Part shown: positions 57,716 to 64,000 of the stretch, piece by piece
Layout of the letters: each line of letters begins with the position of its first letter
Position numbering within the stretch: the stretch's first letter is position 1
Assembly: GCA_945859605.1 (NCBI GenBank)
Contig: OX243815.1
Coordinates: forward strand, 45,588,193-45,652,192
Reading direction: 5' to 3'
Source: Lumbricus rubellus
Lineage: Eukaryota; Annelida; Clitellata; Crassiclitellata; Lumbricidae
Length of the DNA stretch: 64,000 nt
Made by a program: the position numbers and the translations under genes
The notes under the pieces: model-generated
The model's input: only the letters and a program-made list of their open reading frames with translations
Database searches by the model: none
Told to the model about the DNA's origin: nothing

Positions 57716-57811
57716 ACGTCAGATGAATAATCTAGAATGCTACAGAGGTTACCCTAATACTCAAAAGTAGGGCACCAGTTTATATACGAGCAATACAGGT
57801 ATACCGCTTAC

Positions 57812-58060
57812 CTTGACGAGAGCAGCCAGGTGTCGCCTGTAAGCCTCGTTAAGTCCATAACACAGGTAGCTGTAGGTGTAAACGTTGTACGTGTGGCCGT
57901 AAAGAACGAGAGATGCGTTGTAACCTTCTACAATCGTGTTTGGATTTTCAGGCTGGAAGGTTATCTGGGTTGATGCCCCACCCATGTCAAGGGCACCGAT
58001 CGTTTGAGCGACCGATGATGAAGTCGTAAATAAATTCGTGATCCACCCCATCGGGGTAAA
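57812..58060 (-). CDS. NTPDase exon 6: apyrase conserved region 4
   Basis: 83 whole codons between acceptor TTCTAG/TTT and donor AAG/GTAAGC. It contains GALDMGGASTQITF (ACR4, second phosphate-binding loop) and SYLCYGLNEAYRRHLAALVK, which matches the conserved 'FLCYG' region after ACR4. NAS is a likely glycosylation site. This is the longest and most recognisable exon of the gene. Confidence 0.95.
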
Positions 58061-58184
58061 CTAGAATGAAACAAAAGACAATGCAAGGGTTGGCGTATTC
58101 AGTTTTATCTTACAAATCAAATCTACAAACCACGGCGCAATTCGTAGAGGAAAAAATAGTACACACTACACAAGTTCTTATCTT

Positions 58185-58340
58185 ATCTTATCTGACCATT
58201 TATATAGCGCTTCTTGCAGCAAGAGCCTTTCAGAAGTGCTCCCAGTGCGTTCAACCCCAAGAAAAAAGGCAAGTTTTTAGACGAGAGAAAGATGCGGATA
58301 CACTGCCAGAGAGGATGGCAGAGCGAACTGATGTTCAGAA
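58185..58340 (-). mobile_element. LINE 3' tail in NTPDase intron 5
   Basis: CTGGGAGCACTTCTGAAAGG, GCAAGAAGCGCTATATAAAT on the minus strand, then AGATAAGATAAGAT tail repeats. Confidence 0.8.
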
Positions 58341-58539
58341 GATAAAGTTTTCGTAAACAAATCTTTCCTTGATGATGCAACTGTCACCCTTTAAAAATTA
58401 CATTTTACCCAGGTTGTCTCTTCCTGCTGCCCAGACATCTTTCTTTCTTTCATAGATCAATGCTAATCACAATTACACTCTGCAGTCAACAAAAATACTC
58501 TGTAACTACTGTATGCCCCTAAATGACCTTGCAACCAGA

Positions 58540-58650
58540 AAGTCACTCTGTAATCAGCAAATCACTCTGTAACTGGCAAATCAGTCTGTAATCAGTTAAT
58601 CAGTCTGTAATCAGTTAATCACTCTAAAACCGACGAATCACTATGAAAAA
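58540..58650. repeat. Short 17-22-bp array in NTPDase intron 5
   Basis: AATCA(C/G)TCTGTAA(T/C)CAG repeats about six times. Confidence 0.8.
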
Positions 58651-58734
58651 AACCCTTAAAAACTGTTAATTTCCAATGAGCTTGGCAGGGCAATACTTCT
58701 TGTGGCTATCTTTGACAGAGACACCACCATAGAT

Positions 58735-58850
58735 TCACTCATACATTACGAGAATTTGCATCTATAGCACCGCTTGAAAAGACTACTCAGAGGCACTCCA
58801 AACCCCAGGAGTCTTAGAACGGGTGTGGAGTGCAAGGGGAAGAATATTAT
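58735..58850 (-). mobile_element. LINE 3' tail in NTPDase intron 5, second copy
   Basis: GGAGTGCCTCTGAGTAGTCT, CAAGCGGTGCTATAGATGC on the minus strand. Confidence 0.75.
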
Positions 58851-58906
58851 GTACATAAATTTCTCAGTTGAATGAAAATTTCAGTTTATGAAACTTTTAA
58901 ACTCAC

Positions 58907-59075
58907 CCCAAACAGACCAGAGAGGTAGTTGGTGGCAATCCAAGAGAACACGCCCTCTTCATCGCCTTCTATGATTCGAACCTGTTCCTCGGGATTCTGG
59001 AAGAGAAATGGAAACGCGGCCACCGTCTCCCTCACAGACGCCATGATGGCCTCAGCAGACGCGTTGTCGGAGATC
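58907..59075 (-). CDS. NTPDase exon 5: apyrase conserved region 3
   Basis: Acceptor TTTGCAG/G supplies the last base of an arginine codon; donor GGG/GTGAGT is phase 0. It encodes ISDNASAEAIMASVRETVAA, FPFLFQNPEEQVRII and EGDEEGVFSWIATNYLSG, then LFG. EGDEEG...NYLSG is ACR3, which carries the general-base glutamate that activates the attacking water in this family. Confidence 0.93.
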
Positions 59076-59614
59076 CTGCAAAATTAAAAAGATTAATCCA
59101 AATAATAATAATTAATTCTGATTATACAGTAATCGTGAAATCTATGCAAAAAAATAAAATGCTCAGAAATCCAGTCATTTGGCCAGAACTTACATTACTT
59201 ACCTCCAACTTTTTAGCTGCTAATGCAACAAAATTAAAAACAATTTTAAGTAATAATACAAAAATACTACTAGGTACTACTACTATTGCTATTACTAAAA
59301 GTAATCACAATAAGACCGTGTACTCCAAGCCTAATGACACACTGTAGATCTTTTTTCAGTTTAAAGAGCTTGCAGGATTTTTTACTTTGGGCAAACGAAA
59401 CAATAACAGCCAACAATAACAACAACAATAATCATAAGAATGGCGACTTAGATAGTGCCACAAGCCCAAAGAAAAGAGCACTGTCTTGTACACTACACAC
59501 AGTTGTCTGCACTAACACTGTGATCCAAGAAGACACATGACCAGTGTTTCTTGGGTTAGAATCATGGGTTAAAACCATGGGCTAGAATCATGAGGTAGCA
59601 AGTCAACTACCTAC

Positions 59615-59774
59615 CGGAGCATTCTCATTCCGGCCGTTGCCCCAAGAAAAACCGGGGTAGCGGGATGTTCACGCTGTGGCACAACCCCGAGTGCTCTATC
59701 GAGGCATGGCTTGACACACTGCTTCCCCGCTTCAGAGGCATTGCCAGCAAAGGCAGACAGAGGAGGCATTCTCT
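59615..59774 (-). CDS. NTPDase exon 4: apyrase conserved region 2
   Basis: Acceptor CATAG/AG in the phase needed by exon 3; donor CCG/GTAGGT leaves two bases. It encodes ERMPPLSAFAGN..., CVKPCLDRALGVVPQ..., and PVFLGATAGMRML, the last being ACR2. Oddity: the stretch that is normally a glycine-rich G-x-G-I-S motif in the family reads M-P-P-L-S, so both glycines are missing. I tried the neighbouring AG and it breaks the frame, so the acceptor choice looks sound. Confidence 0.88.
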
Positions 59775-60214
59775 CTATGAACAATCGAATGAAACAAGAA
59801 CATTATGCACACATTTATATGCAGATGTATGCACTGCGAGTCTCCAAAAATATGAGAGTTAATTAATGTTTACATTAATTACTGTTTTCAGTGCCACACA
59901 AAAGAAACTGCAGGGATACGTGTTTATTCGTTGATATTACGCACATGGCATTCATAATGTGAAATGTTCGTAGAAATTAACATACATGTATGTACTCATC
60001 AATGTTCACGAACTAAATGATTTGCATGCACTAAAAAATGTGCACTATTTTATTGTATGCAAGCACTAATTGATACGTATGTACCACTTAATATGTATGT
60101 CTTTGCATGAACTAATTAATATGCGTGTACTAACTAGAAATAATAATTATGCAGGTCGATATTTGCATTAAGGAATGACGTAAAAATTGATTTCTATGTA
60201 TTAATAAATACACA

Positions 60215-60310
60215 CTAAATCATATGCAGGTACTAATTAATATGTATAAACTAATTAATATGTATGAACTAATTAATATGTATGAACAAATTAATATGCA
60301 TGAACTAATC
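60215..60310. repeat. 18-bp array in NTPDase intron 3
   Basis: AACTAATTAATATGTATG repeated about five times. Confidence 0.8.
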
Positions 60311-60407
60311 AATACATGTGCATTATAGAAATAATTATGCAGGTGGACATCTGTATTAAGGAACCACTGAAAAGCAATAGACCAGGTGGGAGGAAGTAGG
60401 TATATAC

Positions 60408-60531
60408 CCTGTTCGGACGATGGACAGACGAAGATTTCGTCCACAACTCCAGTTCCGTTTGTTTTTCCAGTTGGCCAATGATAGACGTAGAGTTTCGTGT
60501 GAGATGATCCAGCGTCAATACCAATTCCATA
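60408..60531 (-). CDS. NTPDase exon 3: apyrase conserved region 1
   Basis: Acceptor TCACAG/TAT, phase 0. It encodes YGIGIDAGSSHTKLYVYHWP, then TGKTNGTGVVDEIFVCPSSEQ. The IDAGSSHT signature is ACR1, the actin/hsp70-type phosphate-binding loop. NGT is a possible N-glycosylation site and the cysteine of FVCP matches a conserved ecto-domain position. Donor CAGG/GTATAT leaves one base. Confidence 0.92.
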
Positions 60532-60619
60532 CTGTGACAAAAATACACACATTCATATTGAAAAAAACAATTCACATCAAATATTTGTTTGTTTGTTTGT
60601 ATGTGCACTTACATACAAT

Positions 60620-60990
60620 ACAACATACTAAGAACACATTCATGATATTAAAAAAAACATGTATTCACATTAAAAAACATATGTGTATTCATATTTAAAG
60701 AAACACACGTATTCATATTTAAAAAACATGTATTCATATTTTTTTGATTTATGCACGTATTCAAATTAAAAACACATTCACATTAAAAAGCACATTCACA
60801 TTTAAAAAATCACATTAACATTTTAAAAACCCACATTCATATTTTAAAAACCAACATTCATATTTAAAAGCACATTCACGTTTAAAAAACCACATTCACG
60901 TTTAAAAAACCACATTCACGTTTAAAAAACCCACATTCATGTTTAAAAAACCCACATTCATATTTAAAAGCACACTCATATTAAAGAAGC
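60620..60990. repeat. 20-bp degenerate array in NTPDase intron 2
   Basis: ACATTCA(T/C)(A/G)TTTAAAAAACC units, about fifteen. Confidence 0.85.
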
Positions 60991-61079
60991 ATGTTCATAT
61001 TGTTCATTCTGCTAGAACGTGGTGGCCATTTCGTGTACACGAGCCACAGCGATAGACTCATCTTACTTTCGATTATATC

Positions 61080-61165
61080 CCTACTACATTACAACCACAA
61101 CTCGAACTTTTGCCGTCACTGGTTCTGCACTTTGGAATCAGCTCTCTACATTGACACATTCTAGA
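61080..61165 (+). mobile_element. LINE C-terminal scrap in NTPDase intron 2
   Basis: Plus-strand frame TRTFAVTGSALWNQLSTLTH has the 'G..LWN.L' pattern. Confidence 0.45.
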
Positions 61166-61433
61166 CAGAATAGAAACAAGTAATGAGGGCATGACCAATG
61201 GTTGCAAATTGTCTAGCTTGGGCCAAAATGGTGACTAATTGCGGGACACAGAGATAATTTTGGTCTATGAAGAAAACAAAAAAACCAGAAATCCACAATG
61301 TTTTTAATAGTAACAGTTCTCTTAGAAGACATATTTGCTGACCAAAGAAAACCCTTTAATGCCGGAGGGTATAGGATTTCCCATACCATTTACTACCATC
61401 TCGGCATTAAAGGGTTAAGCAGACGATACTTAC

Positions 61434-61561
61434 CGAATAAACTGGATCGTAGTTCTCGCTCTGCAATACAGACACTGCGACTATTCCGATGCAACCGATC
61501 GCAAGACAGATGAAGACGAGAATCCACCATTGATTGCAACCACACGCCCACGCACCATCGT
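61434..61561 (-). CDS. NTPDase exon 2: first transmembrane segment
   Basis: Acceptor ATTCCAG/AC; the leading AC completes a GAC codon with the G left by exon 1. It encodes DGAWACGCNQ, then a hydrophobic run WWILVFICLAIGCIGIVAV (about residues 89-107, extending to 110), then QSENYDPVYS. The donor TCG/GTAAGT is strong and in phase 0. In cell-surface NTPDases this N-terminal membrane anchor sits directly before the first apyrase motif, as here. No ATG precedes it in the open frame upstream, so an earlier exon is required. Confidence 0.88.
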
Positions 61562-61944
61562 CTGGAATTATAGAATTACATAAATGCAAATGGTTGATTG
61601 TCTGGAGATGTTTATTTAAGTTAATAAATAAATAATAATATATAAATAATGATGATAGTAATGACAATGACAATTTCAATGATAATGAAAATTTCTATGA
61701 TAATGATGATGACGATGATGATGATGACAATTTCCATGGCACCTCCTACAGCACATGCTGTTTCAAAGGTGCCTTAACAAACCCCCAGCACACCAGACCT
61801 CGGCTGTACCTATTCCTTACCCCTACCTCTTCACTTCTTACCAAGAACACAACAATTCATTGCCTGGGATTCTACTAACCTCCTCAATATAACCCTTAAG
61901 GATTCTCTCCCTTTGCTTTTATTTATTTATTTTATTTTATTTAC

Positions 61945-62040
61945 TGAAAATTTGATACAGCGCTCCTTCGAGGTTACTACTCAGGAGCACTCCCAGTCCA
62001 ACCCTGGTCGAATAAGACAGTCGTGAGAAGAGAAAGAAAT
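61945..62040 (-). mobile_element. LINE 3' tail in NTPDase intron 1
   Basis: GGTTGGACTGGGAGTGCTCC, TGAGTAGTAACCTCGAAGGA, GCGCTGTATCAAATTTT on the minus strand. Confidence 0.8.
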
Positions 62041-62199
62041 GAACTAGAGATTGTGGTCAATACTATGTTCATTTGTAAATAATGTTTTGCTACGTGAAGC
62101 AATAAAAATATTCGGTCATTCTTAACAATCCAGTAATTGATTTCAATGATTTGCATAAATATTGCTGACCCAACACAAATTTCGAAAGCAAAAACCAAC

Positions 62200-62431
62200 C
62201 TCGCACGGTCAAGTAGAATTCATCGCCGTTCTGAATGCCGTACGCAGAAAGCGGTCGTGTCTTGTCAAACTCCTCTTGTGTTCGACTTGTCAAGACGTAG
62301 TTCGACTTGAACGCTATCTCATTTTCAGCGCAGAATGCTTTTATCAACTTCAGTACAGTCTGGGACGACTCCACCAGCATTGTGAAGCGACCCTCATAGT
62401 CAGGCAGCAAGCTGTAAACTATCACTTCCAT
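62200..62431 (-). CDS. NTPDase exon 1: start codon and ubiquitin-like domain (residues 1-77)
   Basis: The exon encodes 77 residues plus the first base of codon 78. The ATG at 62,431 has A at -3 and G at +4, and an in-frame TAA lies upstream before any other ATG. The protein begins MEVIVYSLLP and ends SAYGIQNGDEFYLTVR. Its length, strand pattern and ending match a beta-grasp ubiquitin-like fold; the last part aligns with the 'LSDYNIQ...LHLVLR' end of ubiquitin. There is no C-terminal Gly-Gly, so it should be a fixed domain and not a processed modifier. The donor is CGAG/GTTGGT. Exon 2 has no start codon of its own and begins in the matching phase, which is the main evidence that the two belong to one protein. 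Inference: the domain would sit on the cytosolic side of the first membrane segment. Confidence 0.8.
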
Positions 62432-64000
62432 AGTTGATCGCCAAAATGTAAATGCTTCAATTAGCAATACTTCAAAAAATTTACAGAGGTCTGCTTTGTC
62501 CTTTCCAGGTAACTCAATTTAACCTGACACTATCTATGGTATCTTGCAAATTTTCTAAGTTCCCTGTTGAGCACAGTTTAATTTCATAATTTAACTTCCA
62601 GATGGATCTCAATAGAACTGTTTTTTTTAACTTTGAAGTCACCGCTCAGACCTTTGCTTATTGTGAGTTTCTTATAATCTTTTCCAACCGAGTCTCCTAT
62701 CACCTTTTCCATCGGCCGATTCAAATTCCTCGCAGTCCACAACCGGCATCCGATCTCTACAAGATAATTTTCAAAATGCATAGCAGTTAATAATCAGACA
62801 AAATACAATAACCGTCAAAAGGGTTCAACAGGCTCAAACAATAAACAGCTCCAATACGATGCAACAACAAAATTTGTGTCAATTTTTCAAGACTGTTTAA
62901 ACCAGTTTTTACTTGAATAATAATTCCGTTTAACAGTCCTGCTGAGCCCCAGTTACACTTTCCCACAAATAAATTGTAAGTTAAACTGTCAAACACTTGA
63001 ATGGCCTCCAATAAAGTTTACGAACACGACTTGCTGAAATGCTTTGCACAAATGTCAGAAGATGCAATAACACTCTGGCCGTTACACAGCGAATCAAATA
63101 TTTTGCACTCCACCATATCAATGGGGGAGGGGCGGTAGCGCATTGAATAACACACTGGCATGGAGAGCGAGAGGAGCCGATATCGAATTCTGTCTATCAT
63201 ACGGGGCGAGGGGTAGGATGCTATTAGCGCCTATTATTGGCGGTCGTCTGTTCTGTTATTCTGGTACTAGTGAAGATTTGCGTATTCTGCGATCTGTGTT
63301 CTTGTGAATTATTTCAATTGCATATCCCCGAATTGTACACTGTAACCGGTTGCGATCTGTCAACCTGATAGTTGAATAAAGGAAATTATTAATTATTAAT
63401 ATAATCAAGCACTTTTATATCGCCTAATCTAATCTACTCTAAGAACCTCATAGTACCAGGGCACCTACACGGCACTAATGCTCCACAGGAGATCCAGGCT
63501 TACACTCGACCCGGAAGCATAACAAGCTTCTTGCGGATTGTATCGAATACAACAAATGGTTAATAATCAATGAAAACTATATAATAATAATAATACCATT
63601 AATCATATTTAAATAATTAACCAGCAACGCATTTAAAACTATGATTTTGTAAGTTTTACCAACTTGTTTACCTACGAACTTTTATAGCGCCGTGATTTGC
63701 ACCACATGATTGTGACAGCCCCCTAGCCAGCGATGACAGAATCGTTTCTTCTAATGCTGGAACCTGTAGTAAAATAATTTTAATAGCCGCAGCTCTTGCG
63801 AATTGCAAGAAACCTACAAGTGTGCGTAGGCTATTATTTGTTCAAACTCTAAATGAAGCTGGTGTAGAACCGCTGAGTAAAAATGTACTAGGCTTAGCCT
63901 ACAATTCAGATTTTAAGCGAGCAACTCGATGAATCGACTCAGATCTACAATGAATTCAAACACCCGTGCAGTATAATGAGAGAGCTGCGCAATTCGAAGC
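62432..64000. other. 5' flank of the NTPDase gene, nothing further recognised
   Basis: No upstream exon, no clear core promoter motif and no neighbouring gene. 63,390-63,470 and 63,665-63,690 contain decayed 'TTTATAGCGCC'-type tail fragments. Confidence 0.45.

Larger units (their letters stand above)
53382..62431 (-). other. Gene span: ubiquitin-like domain fused to a CD39-type NTPDase, 11 exons
   Basis: Eleven exons join with compatible phases (1,0,1,2, then 0 throughout) into 1,803 nt: 600 residues plus TAA. Layout seen: ubiquitin-like fold 1-77; membrane segment about 89-110; ACR1 at about 122-133 (IDAGSSHT); ACR2 at 206-214 (GATAGMRML); ACR3 at 252-269 (GDEEG, with the catalytic-base glutamate at 254/255 by family analogy); ACR4 at 293-306 (GALDMGGASTQITF); an FSGFYY segment near 447; second membrane segment 558-580; short basic tail 581-600 with a YRSL tyrosine-type sorting motif. 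The ecto-domain has about eleven cysteines and many N-x-S/T sites. Family knowledge: these enzymes hydrolyse extracellular ATP/ADP to AMP with Ca/Mg at the cell surface and shape purinergic signalling. It resembles ENTPD1/2/3/8 more than the secreted ENTPD5/6. The extra N terminus makes it about 90 residues longer than usual. No transcript evidence is available here. Confidence 0.9.

Noticed and set aside
60220..60608. NTPDase exon 3 extended through its donor into the downstream frame
   Set aside because: The following frame (YLLPPTWSIAF...) is not NTPDase-like and runs into repeats; GTATAT at 60,407 with the in-phase exon 4 fits better.
62090..62467. Earlier start for the NTPDase at 62,467
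   Set aside because: That codon is TTG, not ATG; the first in-frame ATG after an in-frame stop is at 62,431.

Overview
The window is eukaryotic nuclear DNA from an animal. Coding DNA is sparse and split into short exons with GT/AG junctions, and the rest is microsatellites, SINE heads, LINE 3' ends, hAT/Tc1/piggyBac-type elements and minisatellite-built foldback elements. I would guess a marine invertebrate, perhaps an echinoderm: the foldback elements made of 15-bp repeats recall sea-urchin TU elements. The species cannot be fixed from sequence alone.

Only two host genes are recognisable, both on the minus strand. (1) At 53,382-62,431 an apparently complete 11-exon gene encodes a 600-residue cell-surface ectonucleoside triphosphate diphosphohydrolase (CD39/ENTPD family): two membrane segments, apyrase motifs ACR1-4, a recognisable ACR5-region segment and the ecto-domain cysteines. 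Every splice phase agrees. Exon 1 adds a 77-residue ubiquitin-like fold to the cytosolic N terminus, which I do not know from this family. (2) At 18,606-20,494 lie the last three exons of an ARMC2-like armadillo-repeat gene. The middle exon carries a one-base deletion, and the whole segment is bracketed by inverted copies of a transposon terminus.

Layout. 0-5 kb: AT-rich intergenic DNA, a diverged duplicated segment, a LINE tail, a SINE head and a foldback MITE. 5-8 kb: GCAAT-rich satellite, then copy 1 of a duplicated segment with a SINE and a palindromic Tc1. 9.9-10.9 kb: foldback element FB1. 13.6 kb: a near-perfect 28-bp-stem hairpin. 15.5-21 kb: ARMC2 3' end, FB2 and LINE pieces. 21.8-23.7 kb: copy 2 of the duplicated segment and its Tc1. 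23.7-25.5 kb: LINE/SINE cluster and a MITE. 26.4-30.6 kb: foldback elements FB3 and FB4 (a piggyBac-type MITE is nested in FB4). 31-53 kb: no recognisable host exon; four hAT-type elements, long microsatellites (including a (CATA)n/(TATG)n palindrome), minisatellites and one promoter-like stretch near 41.2 kb. 53-62.4 kb: the NTPDase gene with introns full of LINE tails and minisatellites. 62.4-64 kb: its 5' flank.

The strongest points for a second look are the ubiquitin-like/NTPDase fusion and a family of foldback elements with shared GGT...GACAA termini made of 15-bp repeats. The SINE/LINE tail sharing, the palindromic Tc1 copies and the bracketed, frameshifted ARMC2 fragment also deserve checking.
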